From NCBI GenBank assembly GCA_964195515.1, contig CAXMQO010000008.1, forward strand, positions 1-17,433: a DNA stretch of 17,433 nt, written 5' to 3'. This document shows positions 1 through 7,524 of the stretch, piece by piece; the stretch's first letter is position 1; each line of letters starts with the position of its first letter. Source of the stretch: JAHEEL01 sp964195515 (GTDB lineage: Bacteria; Actinomycetota; Acidimicrobiia; Spongiisociales; UBA5794). The position numbers and the translations under genes are program-made. Below the pieces are notes generated by a model that was not told where the DNA came from, did not search any database, and saw only the letters and a program-made list of their open reading frames with translations.

Positions 1-99
1 CCGCCGACTGTTCGATAGTCCCTCTTCCTCGTCACCTCGCGAATCGCGAGGGCAGGCGCTTGGATTGATCTCCGGTCGGTCGATTAGTTGTACGAGAAA

Positions 100-139
100 G
101 AGTAGTCGGGTAGCTGAGTAGGCGAGTAGCCGAGTAGCG
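100..139. repeat. 8-bp tandem array, five units, consensus GAGTAGNC
   Basis: Five consecutive 8-nt units can be read in register: GAGTAGTC, GGGTAGCT, GAGTAGGC, GAGTAGCC, GAGTAGCG. Four of five begin GAGTAG. The array lies in the non-coding stretch behind glmM. No open frame, promoter or dyad explains it. Similar short-period arrays with different units occur elsewhere in this window (151-178, 4658-4685, 7753-7794, 8665-8722), so it looks like one member of an intergenic repeat class. Function unknown. Confidence 0.75.
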
Positions 140-150
140 AGCGGATGCCA

Positions 151-178
151 GACAGGAGACAGGAGCTGTGAGCTTGAG
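151..178. repeat. Degenerate 7-bp tandem array
   Basis: Two exact copies of GACAGGA (151-157, 158-164) are followed in register by GCTGTGA and GCTTGAG. The last two are diverged, so only the first two units are strong evidence. The array directly follows the octamer array at 100-139. With it, this accounts for most of the 206 nt behind glmM that hold no gene. Confidence 0.45.
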
Positions 179-195
179 CCTGGGTACGAACCACG

Positions 196-218
196 GAACT
201 GGCGGGTCAGGCCAGTTC
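196..218 (-). terminator. Hairpin across the glmM stop codon, possible terminator
   Basis: GAACTGGC (196-203) and GCCAGTTC (211-218) form a perfect 8-bp stem with a 7-nt loop that contains the glmM stop codon (207-209). No T-run follows on the minus strand, so it is not a classic intrinsic terminator. It could be a weak terminator or a 3'-end stabilising hairpin for the rplM-rpsI-glmM transcript. A second short dyad, CCTCGCG-AAT-CGCGAGG, lies at 35-51, also without a T-tract. Confidence 0.4.
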
Positions 219-1520
219 GGCTTCTACCGTCTTCGCAATCATGGCGGCTACGTCGCTGGCTTCTGACTCGGTCGGGGCTTCGACCATAACCCGGACCAGA
301 GGTTCGGTCCCAGAGGCGCGGACGAGGATCCGTCCGCGACCAGCAAGAACACGCTCGCCGGCAACGATCGACGCCGCGATGGCAGCGTTGGGTTCGAACC
401 CTTTGTCCTTCACGGTGACGTTGGTTAGGACCTGCGGATACGCATTCATCACGGTCCGCAACTCACGCAGTTCCTTGCCGGTGGAGGCCATCACCTCCAT
501 GAGCCGAAGTGCTGTCCGGAGCGCGTCACCCGTGGCTCGATCCTCGAGGAGAACGTGACCAGACTGTTCGCCACCGAGGACTGCACGTGAAGTGCGCATG
601 GCTTCGAGAACGTATCGATCTCCCACCGCGGTTTGTATGACTCTGATCCCGAGGTGTTCCATCGCCTTTCGGAAACCGAGATTCGACATCACCGTGGCCA
701 CCAAGGTGTCGTTCTTGAGCCGACCTCGTTCCTTCATCCACTGAGCGAAGATCGCCATGATCACGTCGCCGTCGGCCACAACACCGTCCTCGTCGACTGC
801 GATGAGCCGATCGGCGTCACCGTCGAACGACAGGCCGACGCGCCCGGCGGCGCTGCGCGCCACTCGCTCGGGGTGGGTTGCACCGCAACCTTCATTGATG
901 TTCACGCCGTCCGGATCAACATTGATGAACTCGACGGTTGCTCCGACCCGCTCGAACAGCGCAGGGCCGGCAAGGAAGGCGGCGCCATTTGCCGCGTCGG
1001 CAACGAACTCCAGCCCTCGCATCGAGTACTCAACGGGGCGTGAGATGGTCTCGACATAACGTTCAATAGCATCGTCCATCACGGTTTGGATGCCGATCTT
1101 CGGACCGATGCTACGGAGCCACGGCTCGCCGTCGAGGAAACGAGCCTCCATAGCGGCCTCGTCGTCGTCGGAGAGCTTCGTGCCGTTTGCACCGAAGAAC
1201 TTGATTCCATTGTCGGGAGCCGGATTGTGGGATGCGCTGACCATGACTCCGAAGATCGCGTTCGTATCGCGCACGAGGCGAGAGACAGCGCCAACGGGGA
1301 TGATTCGGAGGTCGACGGTATCGATACCGACCGAATTGAACCCGGACATGAGAGCGGCCGCGAGCATCGGACCAGACCGGCGTGTATCACGACCGACGAT
1401 CACATGCCCTTCGCGGTCTTCTCCGGCGGCTCGGGCTAGATCGAACGCCATCGCCGGAGTGAGATCATCATTCGCCACGCCACGAACCCCATCGGTACCG
1501 AAGAGGTGCCGTTCAGCCAT
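207..1520 (-). CDS. glmM: Phosphoglucosamine mutase GlmM
   Basis: Interconverts glucosamine-6-phosphate and glucosamine-1-phosphate in the cytoplasm, on the route to UDP-N-acetylglucosamine for peptidoglycan. The four hallmarks of the alpha-D-phosphohexomutase family are visible. These are the N-terminal FGTDGVRG, the active-site loop SASHNP with the phosphorylated Ser at about residue 97, the metal loop DGDADR, and the sugar-binding GGEQSGH. The C-terminal phosphate-binding loop RASGTEPLVRVMVE is also present. About 437 residues, close to the usual 445. The stretch before DGDADR is a few residues shorter than usual. I chose the ATG at 1520 (MAERHLFGTDG) because GGGGGAA lies before it. The ATG five codons upstream (1535) has no ribosome-binding site and adds residues outside the family. 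It follows rpsI by 48 nt, the usual actinobacterial rplM-rpsI-glmM order, so it is probably cotranscribed. Confidence 0.96.
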   Translation of the reverse strand: MAERHLFGTDGVRGVANDDLTPAMAFDLARAAGEDREGHVIVGRDTRRSGPMLAAALMSGFNSVGIDTVDLRIIPVGAVSRLVRDTNAIFGVMVSASHNPAPDNGIKFFGANGTKLSDDDEAAMEARFLDGEPWLRSIGPKIGIQTVMDDAIERYVETISRPVEYSMRGLEFVADAANGAAFLAGPALFERVGATVEFINVDPDGVNINEGCGATHPERVARSAAGRVGLSFDGDADRLIAVDEDGVVADGDVIMAIFAQWMKERGRLKNDTLVATVMSNLGFRKAMEHLGIRVIQTAVGDRYVLEAMRTSRAVLGGEQSGHVLLEDRATGDALRTALRLMEVMASTGKELRELRTVMNAYPQVLTNVTVKDKGFEPNAAIAASIVAGERVLAGRGRILVRASGTEPLVRVMVEAPTESEASDVAAMIAKTVEAELA

Positions 1521-1568
1521 CCTGGCTTCCCCCATTGTGATCGATAGGTTGCGGACGCAGCGCCTGGA

Positions 1569-1961
1569 TCAACGCTTCGTGAACTGAGGTGCGCGACGAG
1601 CCTTACGGAGGCCGTACTTCTTGCGCTCGACCTTGCGGTCATCACGGCGCAGGAGACCAGCCTTCTTCAGGATCGGCCGCAGTTGGGGATCGATCTCGAT
1701 GATCGCCCGGGCGATGCCGAGCCGGAGCGCGTCGGTCTGCCCGGTTGTTCCGCCTCCCTCGAGCGTCGCATTCACGTCATAGCGGCCTTCGAGTTCGGTG
1801 ATCCTGAGCGGTTCCATGACACGAACACGGTGCGTGGCCTCAGGGAAGTAGGCATCAAGGCTCTTCCCGTTGAGCGTGATCTGCCCGGTTCCGTCAAGGA
1901 GTCTCACACGAGCGACCGAGGTCTTCCGACGGCCGGTGGCCTGAACAAGCGGTTTCGTCAT
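1569..1961 (-). CDS. rpsI: 30S ribosomal protein S9
   Basis: Small-subunit protein of the 30S head whose C-terminal tail reaches toward the P-site tRNA. The 130 residues show the N-terminal ATGRRKTSVARV, the central GGGTTGQTDALRLGIARA and the basic C-terminal tail ending RRAPQFTKR, all typical of bacterial S9. Length matches the family. Its ATG shares one base with the rplM stop (TGATG at 1959-1963), so translation is very likely coupled to L13, as in the near-universal rplM-rpsI pair. glmM follows 48 nt later. Confidence 0.98.
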   Translation of the reverse strand: MTKPLVQATGRRKTSVARVRLLDGTGQITLNGKSLDAYFPEATHRVRVMEPLRITELEGRYDVNATLEGGGTTGQTDALRLGIARAIIEIDPQLRPILKKAGLLRRDDRKVERKKYGLRKARRAPQFTKR

Positions 1962-2425
1962 CAGGCTTCAGCCCTTCCATACGTGAGTGTGAGCGGTTGC
2001 GGTTCCTGCGCCCGGTGTGGGTGATCCGGACCGGCGTAAACCTTGAGCTTCGTGAGTATCTGGCGGCCAAGTCTGTTCTTGGGGATCATTCCTCTGACAG
2101 CGTTCTGCACCAGCCGATCGGGATGATCGATCCGCATCTTTGCCAGCGTGTCGCTCCGGAGACCCCCCGGGAAACCCGAATGGCGGTAGTAGACTTTCTG
2201 AGTCTCCTTGTTGCCGGTAACCGCGACCTTGGCGGCGTTGACGACAATGACGTAGTCACCCATGTCCATGTGGGGAGCGAAGGTCGGCTTGTTCTTGCCG
2301 CGCAGAATCTGCGCAACCTCCGAAGCAAGACGTCCGAGGGGGATCCCCTCAGCGTCGACGACGTACCACTTCCGCTCGATGTGGGCGGGCGTGGGCGTAA
2401 ACGTTTTCTGCAGCTTGGCTTTCAT
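1961..2425 (-). CDS. rplM: 50S ribosomal protein L13
   Basis: Early-assembly 23S rRNA-binding protein of the large subunit. The 154 residues contain the family blocks ERKWYVVDAEGIPLGRLAS, MGDYVIVVNA, KVYYRHSGFPGG and AVRGMIPKNRLGR. The N-terminus is a few residues longer than E. coli L13 (142 aa), which is common in actinobacteria. GAGGAC lies ahead of the ATG. It is first of the rplM-rpsI-glmM unit. A candidate promoter lies about 60 nt upstream, within the 122-nt gap behind truA. Confidence 0.98.
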   Translation of the reverse strand: MKAKLQKTFTPTPAHIERKWYVVDAEGIPLGRLASEVAQILRGKNKPTFAPHMDMGDYVIVVNAAKVAVTGNKETQKVYYRHSGFPGGLRSDTLAKMRIDHPDRLVQNAVRGMIPKNRLGRQILTKLKVYAGPDHPHRAQEPQPLTLTYGRAEA

Positions 2426-2481
2426 CGGGAGTCCTCAGACGGATCGAAACGACCCCCGGGGACCCGGGAGTGGACCCCAAT

Positions 2482-2509
2482 GTTATCGAGTCCTGTGAGA
2501 TAAGGCCAA
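2482..2509 (-). promoter_or_regulatory. Candidate promoter for rplM-rpsI-glmM
   Basis: On the minus strand TTGGCC (-35, 2509-2504) and GATAAC (-10, 2487-2482) are separated by 16 nt. Each matches the housekeeping sigma consensus at four of six positions. Transcription would start near 2475, about 50 nt before the rplM ATG. A GC-rich dyad (CCCGG/CCGGG, around 2456-2469) would fall in the leader. The call is by eye only. Confidence 0.35.
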
Positions 2510-2512
2510 CCG

Positions 2513-2542
2513 GATCGGCCCATCGGACGGCCACAGCCGATC
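2513..2542 (-). terminator. Possible hairpin behind truA
   Basis: GATCGGC (2513-2519) and GCCGATC (2536-2542) form a perfect 7-bp stem with a 16-nt loop, just after the truA stop. There is no T-run after it on the minus strand. It may terminate the truA transcript before the rplM promoter, but the long loop and missing U-tract make this weak. Confidence 0.3.
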
Positions 2543-2547
2543 AACGG

Positions 2548-3318
2548 TCACAGCACCACCCATGACGGCACGGCGCCTGCGTCCGCAGCGTCATAGGTGA
2601 CTGCCATCAATGTGAGGCCGAAGGGCGGAGCGAGGCCACGGACCACATCCCGGCTGTGGGCCTCGAGGATCGCCTGCACATCTTCGGGCCGGGACCGCCC
2701 CTTCCCTACGTCGACCGAGACGGTCACGATCGATCGAACCATCTGGTGGCAGAACGCGACCGCACCGATGGAGAGTTCGACGAGGTCCCCGGTTCTGGTC
2801 CAACGGGCGTCAAGCACCTCCCGAACGGTGGTTCGTCCGGCAGCTTTTCTGCAGAGTGAAGCGAAGTCATGTACGCCGATGAAAGCTCCGACCGCTTGAT
2901 CCATCGCATCAACGTCGAGCGGTTCCGGCACGTGCCACGCGGTGCGGGACGTGAGGGGATCCTGCACCGGCCGATTGGAAATCCGGTACCGATATCGTCG
3001 GGCAACGGCGGAGAATCTTGCGTGGAATCGGTCCCCTACCTCCGTGACCGCATTCACAGCGATCTCTGGCCCGAGTTGCCCATTGAGGCTGCGCTGAAGC
3101 CGGTCGGTGTCGAGCGGTACATCGACGGAGAAACTCACAACCTGGCCGATGGCGTGCACACCGCCATCGGTGCGCCCGGCGACGACCGTCTTCACCTCTC
3201 CTGTGATCCGGAACAAAGCCTCTTCCAGATCTCCCTGGATGGTCCGCACGTTGTTCTGGCGGCCATAGCCGTGAAAATCAGTGCCGTCGTATGCGAGGTC
3301 GATCCGGTAGGTCGGCAT
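2548..3318 (-). CDS. truA: tRNA pseudouridine(38-40) synthase TruA
   Basis: Converts uridines 38-40 in the anticodon arm of many tRNAs to pseudouridine. The 256 residues show the TruA signature AGRTDGGVHA with the catalytic Asp at residue 51. They also show the N-terminal YRIDLAYDGTDFHG, RFHARFSAVARRYRYRI in the middle and the C-terminal CHQMVRSIV. Length matches the family. The start is fixed by the conserved N-terminus. Unusually, no purine-rich ribosome-binding site precedes the ATG (minus-strand sequence CACTCCTTCTAGAC). Translation may be weak or rely on a leaderless message. Other actinobacteria also have truA between rplQ and rplM; here it is separated from rplQ by two extra genes and from rplM by a gap with its own promoter candidate. 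Confidence 0.96.
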   Translation of the reverse strand: MPTYRIDLAYDGTDFHGYGRQNNVRTIQGDLEEALFRITGEVKTVVAGRTDGGVHAIGQVVSFSVDVPLDTDRLQRSLNGQLGPEIAVNAVTEVGDRFHARFSAVARRYRYRISNRPVQDPLTSRTAWHVPEPLDVDAMDQAVGAFIGVHDFASLCRKAAGRTTVREVLDARWTRTGDLVELSIGAVAFCHQMVRSIVTVSVDVGKGRSRPEDVQAILEAHSRDVVRGLAPPFGLTLMAVTYDAADAGAVPSWVVL

Positions 3319-3487
3319 GTCTAGAAGGAGTGTGCTGGGGGATGCCGTTGCTCAGATCGGCGACCAGGCGCGCCAATCGAAAGGGCAAGGGTTCGCCACT
3401 CCTCGTGCCGGAATGGCGGATTCGAGACCGCAGCGAGTGGTGATGCCTGGTCGTTGAGATGAGTGACATGCATTGCTCAGGGCGCTC

Positions 3488-4012
3488 CTAGAAGATGCTG
3501 AACCCGCCGAGGATCGTGGAGACGACGATCCACCCTGCCCAGCCGAGCGCCGCAGCGACGAGCGACCGATCCAGCGGAAGGTCTGAAATGTAATGGGTTC
3601 CGTATGCGACGACGAGAAGGAACCAGAGGGAGCCGACGAGCGTCCCGATCAGCCCCACGCCGAAAATCTGCGTCGTGGCAATCGTCAGCAGCAGCGTCGG
3701 GAATGCGAACCCGGCGATACGGAGGTACACGGGGTAGTGACCATCCCCGCGGAACAGGTAGACGGCAACGGCATACACGAGTCCGCTGTAGATGAGCCAG
3801 AAGATGACCGTCGACAGAAGAGCCGAGAGGACGCTGGCCAGACCCGTCACGAGTCCGAACAGCGACGTTCCTCCAGCGATGATGATCAACACTTCGGTAA
3901 TCGCAACGATGATGAGCGCATCGCCGGTCGCGCGATCATTGAAATCCATCCAGACGAACGCATCCCTGTCGAATCGGATCGCTTGGAGGAGTCGGTTGAG
4001 AACGACGCCCAT
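3488..4012 (-). CDS. Yip1-family integral membrane protein
   Basis: A 174-residue hydrophobic protein with about five membrane segments (roughly residues 31-48, 55-86, 99-116, 118-138 and 149-170). The N-terminus (LLQAIRFDRDAFVWMDFNDRATGDAL) resembles the start of bacterial Yip1-domain proteins, where a short soluble segment with an 'ATG-AL' motif precedes the first helix. Family members are poorly understood in bacteria, and no enzymatic residues are visible. AAGGCAGG precedes the ATG. It lies 42 nt behind the Nudix gene on the same strand, so the two are probably cotranscribed. The 169 nt between it and truA hold no gene or clear signal I can support. Confidence 0.7.
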   Translation of the reverse strand: MGVVLNRLLQAIRFDRDAFVWMDFNDRATGDALIIVAITEVLIIIAGGTSLFGLVTGLASVLSALLSTVIFWLIYSGLVYAVAVYLFRGDGHYPVYLRIAGFAFPTLLLTIATTQIFGVGLIGTLVGSLWFLLVVAYGTHYISDLPLDRSLVAAALGWAGWIVVSTILGGFSIF

Positions 4013-4054
4013 CGCCTGCCTTCGGTCGGGTCGACGCAGGTTACCTCCGGTGTG

Positions 4055-4615
4055 TCACGAGCATGCCCGACGGAGGATCTCGGCGGCCCGGACCACAGAG
4101 GCATCGACACCGTACGCGTCGAGGTCGTCCCATCGCGCCCAGATGGCATCGTGAACCTCGTCGGCGGCGACCAGCGCCTCATCCAAAGCCCGGAAGGCGA
4201 AGCGCAGGTCGAAGTGCTCGTGGGCCGGTTCCGGAGCGCGCGGCGGGATCGGATGGATGTCGAGGTCGATGAGGTCTGCAAGGATCGGCTCCACGGCGAC
4301 GCCCGTCTCCTCGCTCACCTCTCGAGCGGCCGCAGTGATGGGTGAGGCGTCCCCCGTGTCGATGTGTCCCCCCGGCTGGAGCCACCGGTCGAGACGTCGA
4401 TGGTGGATGAGCAAGAGGGACGAACCGTCCGGTGAGACAACAAACCCCGAAGCCGTGAAGTGTCCAGGATCGAACCGATCCCGATCCGTCGGATCCCCCG
4501 ATCGGACGAGATCAAGCGATCGGGCCAGCGCCGACGGCGAGGAAACGGCCGTTGCACCGGCCAACAGAGATTCGATCGACAACACGATCAGGCGAGCGTA
4601 CTCGCGGCGTGTCAA
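4055..4615 (-). CDS. Nudix hydrolase
   Basis: A pyrophosphohydrolase-fold protein that probably cleaves a nucleoside diphosphate linked to another group. The substrate cannot be told. The Nudix box runs from GGHIDTG (about residues 82-88) to REVSEETG (98-105). The REVSEE part that binds the metal is intact. The acidic residue usually found after GD-x in this subgroup is Ala (DASP), a small deviation. The domain covers about residues 52-165, with an N-terminal extension of about 50 residues. The start is uncertain. The longest frame begins with TTG at 4615 without a Shine-Dalgarno sequence, and a GTG ten codons later is possible. It sits directly behind the rplQ terminator region and before the Yip1-like gene. 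Function in the ribosomal neighbourhood is not known; it may be a house-cleaning enzyme. Confidence 0.85.
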   Translation of the reverse strand: MTRREYARLIVLSIESLLAGATAVSSPSALARSLDLVRSGDPTDRDRFDPGHFTASGFVVSPDGSSLLLIHHRRLDRWLQPGGHIDTGDASPITAAAREVSEETGVAVEPILADLIDLDIHPIPPRAPEPAHEHFDLRFAFRALDEALVAADEVHDAIWARWDDLDAYGVDASVVRAAEILRRACS

Positions 4616-4620
4616 ACGCG

Positions 4621-4646
4621 AAAGCGCCCCGGAATAGACCGGAGCG
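4621..4646 (-). terminator. Probable terminator of the rpmJ-rplQ operon
   Basis: CGC-C-CCGG (4625-4632) pairs with CCGG-A-GCG (4639-4646): seven pairs, one mismatch, a 6-nt loop. On the minus strand the hairpin is followed by CTTTCGCGTTT. It lies about 40 nt behind the rplQ stop, where the operon should end. The T-tract is short, so efficiency is uncertain. Confidence 0.45.
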
Positions 4647-4657
4647 TCATTCGGGTC

Positions 4658-4685
4658 GGTAGCTGCCAGCTCGCAGCCGGCAGCT
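4658..4685. repeat. Degenerate 7-bp array touching the rplQ stop
   Basis: Four heptamers in register fit the consensus GGCAGCT with one to three changes each (first unit GGTAGCT, last unit GGCAGCT). The last base of the last unit is also the last base of the rplQ stop codon (4685-4687). The first and last parts also form a 7-bp dyad (AGCTGCC 4661-4667 / GGCAGCT 4679-4685, 11-nt loop). It may therefore double as a 3'-end hairpin of the rplQ message. Confidence 0.5.
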
Positions 4686-5035
4686 CAGACGAGCTCGATC
4701 ATCGCCATTTCGGAGCCGTCGCCGCGACGTTTTCCGATCTTCGTGATCCGGGTGTAGCCGCCCGGACGGTTCGCGTAGCGTGGGCCGACGTCGTCGAATA
4801 GCTTCGTCACGACGTTGTTGTCACCGATCTTCGCCAGGACGAGGCGCCGAGCGTGGAGATCGCCGCGACGAGCCCTCGTAATGATCTTCTCGGCGTATGG
4901 GCGCACGTCGCGAGCCTTGGCGTGCGTCGTTGTTACCCGCTCATGCTCAATGAGTTGAGCGGTCAAGTTCGCAAGGATCTTGCGCTGATGACTGGGACTA
5001 CCACCGAGGCGAGCCCCCTTCTTCGGTCGTGGCAT
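4685..5035 (-). CDS. rplQ: 50S ribosomal protein L17
   Basis: Large-subunit protein near the peptide exit tunnel. The 116 residues show MPRPKKGARLGGSPSHQRKI, HERVTTTHAKARDVRPYAEK and the C-terminal GGYTRITKIGKRRGDGSEMAMIEL, all standard for bacterial L17. Its ATG overlaps the rpoA stop by one base (TGATG at 5033-5037), implying coupled translation. It is the last gene of the alpha-type operon. The array at 4658-4685 and a hairpin at 4621-4646 follow. Confidence 0.98.
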   Translation of the reverse strand: MPRPKKGARLGGSPSHQRKILANLTAQLIEHERVTTTHAKARDVRPYAEKIITRARRGDLHARRLVLAKIGDNNVVTKLFDDVGPRYANRPGGYTRITKIGKRRGDGSEMAMIELV

Positions 5036-5997
5036 CAGACAACTCTTTCCGTGTGATCTGCGTCGGCGAGCGATTGGAGTGAGAAGCCGAGTTCATCGAG
5101 CTTCGCGACGACTTCTTCGAGCGACTTCTGCCCGAAGTTGGTGATGTTCAGAAGGTCTTCTTCGCTCTTCTCAATGAGCTCGCCGACGGTCTGGACCTGA
5201 GCGCGTCGCAAGCAGTTCCTGGGACGTTCGGACAAGTCGAGTGCCTCGATCGGGAGATCGAGATGCTCCTGGCCGGCTGCCTCGGGTTGGATGATCTCGT
5301 CGAGTTCGAGGGCGTCGTAGTCGTCGAGATCGGCGAACATCTCGAACAGGTTCCGCAGCGTGCCGCCAGAAGAGGAGATTGCCTCCGCAGGAGTCACGGA
5401 TGCGTCCGTCTCGATGTCGAGGACAAGCCGGTCGAAGTCGGTCATCTGACCAACCTGCGTGCTCTCGACTCGATACGCGACCTTGCGTACCGGCGAGTAG
5501 ATCGAATCGATCGGCATCACGTTGATCGCATCAGATGTCTTGTTCCTGTCGGCGCTGCGATAGCCGACTCCGCGTCCTGCCGTCATCTCGACTTCCAGCC
5601 TCGCCGACGACGACAACGTCGCGAGGTGAAGGTCGGTGTTGACGATCTCGACACCTGCCGGCGCCTTGATGTCGGCCGCGGTCGCCTCGCCCTTGCCCGA
5701 AGCGGACAAGTAGAGCGTTTGCGGTTCGTCGACTTCGATGCGAAGCACGACCTGCTTGAGGTTCAGGATGAAATCGACGACGTCTTCAACGACGCCCTCG
5801 ATAGTCGAGAATTCATGTTGGACGCCCTCGATCCGAACGGATGTGATCGCCGCACCCGGAACGCGGGACAGCAGCGTACGCCGCAAGGTATTTCCGAGCG
5901 TATAGCCGAAACCCGGCTCGAGCGGCTCAACGATAAACCGCGATCGGGTCGCGTTGACGATCTCTTCTTCGATGGTAGGCCGCTGCGTGATCAGCAC
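5035..5997 (-). CDS. rpoA: DNA-directed RNA polymerase subunit alpha
   Basis: Scaffold subunit that dimerises to start RNA polymerase assembly; its C-terminal domain contacts promoters and activators. With a GTG start at 5997 the protein has 320 residues. The N-terminal domain (about 1-225) has EPLEPGFGYTLGNTLRRTLL and the beta-contact region. A linker follows, and then the C-terminal domain (about 247-310) with ERPRNCLRR, whose Arg258 matches the DNA-binding Arg265 of E. coli, and NFGQKSLEEV. I chose GTG because AAGGGGAG lies seven nt before it and the protein then starts MLITQRPT, as in actinobacteria. The upstream ATG at 6048 lies inside rpsD and adds non-conserved residues. rpsD ends 31 nt upstream; rplQ overlaps the stop. 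Confidence 0.97.
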   Translation of the reverse strand: MLITQRPTIEEEIVNATRSRFIVEPLEPGFGYTLGNTLRRTLLSRVPGAAITSVRIEGVQHEFSTIEGVVEDVVDFILNLKQVVLRIEVDEPQTLYLSASGKGEATAADIKAPAGVEIVNTDLHLATLSSSARLEVEMTAGRGVGYRSADRNKTSDAINVMPIDSIYSPVRKVAYRVESTQVGQMTDFDRLVLDIETDASVTPAEAISSSGGTLRNLFEMFADLDDYDALELDEIIQPEAAGQEHLDLPIEALDLSERPRNCLRRAQVQTVGELIEKSEEDLLNITNFGQKSLEEVVAKLDELGFSLQSLADADHTERVV

Positions 5998-6028
5998 GGA
6001 GAGACTCCCCTTTCGGGTTGGGGTGCTA

Positions 6029-6634
6029 CTACTTTGAGTACAGCTCAACGACGAGCTGTTCCTGGATCTGGGTATCGATCTGTTCCCTGCTGGGCAGATC
6101 CTGGATGGTGATCTTGCGTTCGTCGGCCTCGGCGTTCATCCACTCCGGGACCGTGCGGTCACCGGTGTCGATGGAGTGGAGGATCGGGAGAATCTCGAGA
6201 CTCCGCTCCTTGACGGTGATGACGTCGCCGCCGCGGACCTGGTACGACGGGATGTCAACCCGCTTGCCGTTCACGAGGAAGTGGCCGTGGTTGACCAACT
6301 GACGAGCCTGCGGCCGCGTCCGAGCCAGGCCCGAGCGGTACACGACGTTGTCGAGTCGGGTCTCGAGAATGACGAGCAGATTGGTGCCCGTGATCCCCGA
6401 CTGGCGAGCGGCTTTCTTGTAGTAGCGCCGGAATTGCTTCTCGAGAACGCCGTACATGAAACGGAGCTTCTGCTTCTCGCGGAGCTGGATCTGGTACTGA
6501 GACTCGCGAATGCGGCCACGGCCGTGCTCACCCGGCGGGTAGGGACGCCGGTCGAAATACTTCGCCTTGTTCTCGTCGAGGAGTTGGCGAGCGCGTCGGC
6601 TCACCTTCGTTCTGGGTCCCGTGTAGCGAGCCAT
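6029..6634 (-). CDS. rpsD: 30S ribosomal protein S4 (zinc-free type)
   Basis: Primary 16S rRNA-binding protein of the 30S body; in many bacteria it also represses its own operon. With the ATG at 6634 it has 201 residues (MARYTGPRTKVSRR...). The S4 RNA-binding domain is visible as RLDNVVYRSGLARTRPQARQLVNHGHFLVNG. The N-terminal region has no Cys cluster, so this is the zinc-independent C-minus form. The longer frame from 6667 is rejected because it runs into rpsK and lacks conservation. GGAGG in the last codons of rpsK serves as ribosome-binding site, 11 nt before the ATG; the intergenic gap is only 2 nt. Confidence 0.97.
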   Translation of the reverse strand: MARYTGPRTKVSRRARQLLDENKAKYFDRRPYPPGEHGRGRIRESQYQIQLREKQKLRFMYGVLEKQFRRYYKKAARQSGITGTNLLVILETRLDNVVYRSGLARTRPQARQLVNHGHFLVNGKRVDIPSYQVRGGDVITVKERSLEILPILHSIDTGDRTVPEWMNAEADERKITIQDLPSREQIDTQIQEQLVVELYSK

Positions 6635-6636
6635 CG

Positions 6637-7026
6637 TTAACGCATCCTCCGCTTCTTGGGACGACACCCGTTGTGCGGTACCGGTGTGACGTCCTTGATC
6701 CCCGTGACCTCGATGCCCATGTTCTGGAGCGTGCGGATTGCGGTCTCGCGACCGGAACCGGAGCCGCGAACGATGACGTCGAGCTTGCGAATCCCCATCT
6801 CACCGACCTTGCGGGCGGCCTGCTCGGCGGCAACCTGCGCGGCGTACGGCGTGGACTTCCGAGACCCCTTGAAGCCGACCGACCCGCCGGAAGTCCATCC
6901 GACGACTTCGCCCTGCTGGTCCGTAATCGTGATGATCGTGTTGTTGAAACTGGCACTGATGTGCGCTTGACCGTGGGAGATCGTCCGACGGGCTTTGCGA
7001 CGCGGCCGTGGTGCTTGTTGGGCCAT
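6637..7026 (-). CDS. rpsK: 30S ribosomal protein S11
   Basis: Platform protein of the 30S subunit near the mRNA exit. The 129 residues include the basic N-terminus, HISASFNNTIITITDQQG, GGSVGFKGSRKSTPYAAQ and the C-terminal signature DVTPVPHNGCRPKKRRMR. The start overlaps the rpsM stop by one base (TAATG, 7024-7028), so it is likely translated by coupling. Third gene of the alpha-type operon. Confidence 0.98.
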   Translation of the reverse strand: MAQQAPRPRRKARRTISHGQAHISASFNNTIITITDQQGEVVGWTSGGSVGFKGSRKSTPYAAQVAAEQAARKVGEMGIRKLDVIVRGSGSGRETAIRTLQNMGIEVTGIKDVTPVPHNGCRPKKRRMR

Positions 7027-7403
7027 TACTTCGTGACCTTCTTCTTGCCCGCGACCGGAGCGCGACGCCCCTTACGGGTACGAGCGTTGGTGTGCGTGCG
7101 CTGACCGCGTACGGGGAGGCCGCGACGGTGGCGGAGACCCTGGTAGCTGCCGATCTCGATCTTCCTCTTGATGTTCTGAGCAACCTCACGCCTGAGGTCA
7201 CCTTCGACGTTGTAGTTGCCGTCGATGAACTGGCGGATCTTGACGACTTCCGAGTCGGTCAAATCCCGCACCTTGGTGTCGTACGGAATCTCGAGCGCGT
7301 CGAGAATCTGCTGGGATCGGGTTCCCCCGACACCAAAAATGTACGTCAGGCTGATTTCGACCCGCTTCTCCCTCGGGAGATCTACTCCTGCAATTCGTGC
7401 CAT
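7026..7403 (-). CDS. rpsM: 30S ribosomal protein S13
   Basis: Protein of the 30S head that forms bridges to the 50S subunit and touches P-site tRNA. The 125 residues contain MARIAGVDLPREKRVEISLTY-type N-terminal sequence, the helix-two-turn-helix region, and the C-terminal GLRHRRGLPVRGQRT followed by a Lys/Arg-rich tail. It starts 7 nt behind rpmJ and shares one base with rpsK. Confidence 0.98.
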   Translation of the reverse strand: MARIAGVDLPREKRVEISLTYIFGVGGTRSQQILDALEIPYDTKVRDLTDSEVVKIRQFIDGNYNVEGDLRREVAQNIKRKIEIGSYQGLRHRRGLPVRGQRTHTNARTRKGRRAPVAGKKKVTK

Positions 7404-7410
7404 GTGTGCG

Positions 7411-7524
7411 CTACCCCTGACGCTGTTTGTGTCGCGGGTTCTCGCAGATCACCCAGACGCGACCTTTGCGCCGGATGACCCGACACTTCTCGCACATCTT
7501 TTTGGCGGATGCTGATACTTTCAT
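7411..7524 (-). CDS. rpmJ: 50S ribosomal protein L36
   Basis: A 37-residue large-subunit protein. It begins MKVSASAKKMCEKC and carries a complete Cys3-His zinc ribbon at Cys11, Cys14, Cys27 and His32, so this is the zinc-binding form. The basic segment RVIRRKGRVWVIC is typical. A weak AGGA lies nine nt before the ATG. It is the first gene of the alpha-type operon here. infA, which often sits just upstream, is absent; the next gene is divergent. Confidence 0.97.
   Translation of the reverse strand: MKVSASAKKMCEKCRVIRRKGRVWVICENPRHKQRQG

Noticed and set aside
11..24. GACT-GTTCGAT-AGTC resembling a tRNA T-arm at the window edge
   Set aside because: Only four pairs, the conserved C61 is G, and no acceptor or anticodon arm is visible.
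3342..3443. 33-codon plus-strand ORF preceded by AGAAGGAG in the truA upstream gap
   Set aside because: The purine-rich site is 11 nt from the ATG, the peptide is very basic without a recognisable family, and the ORF is too short to separate from chance.
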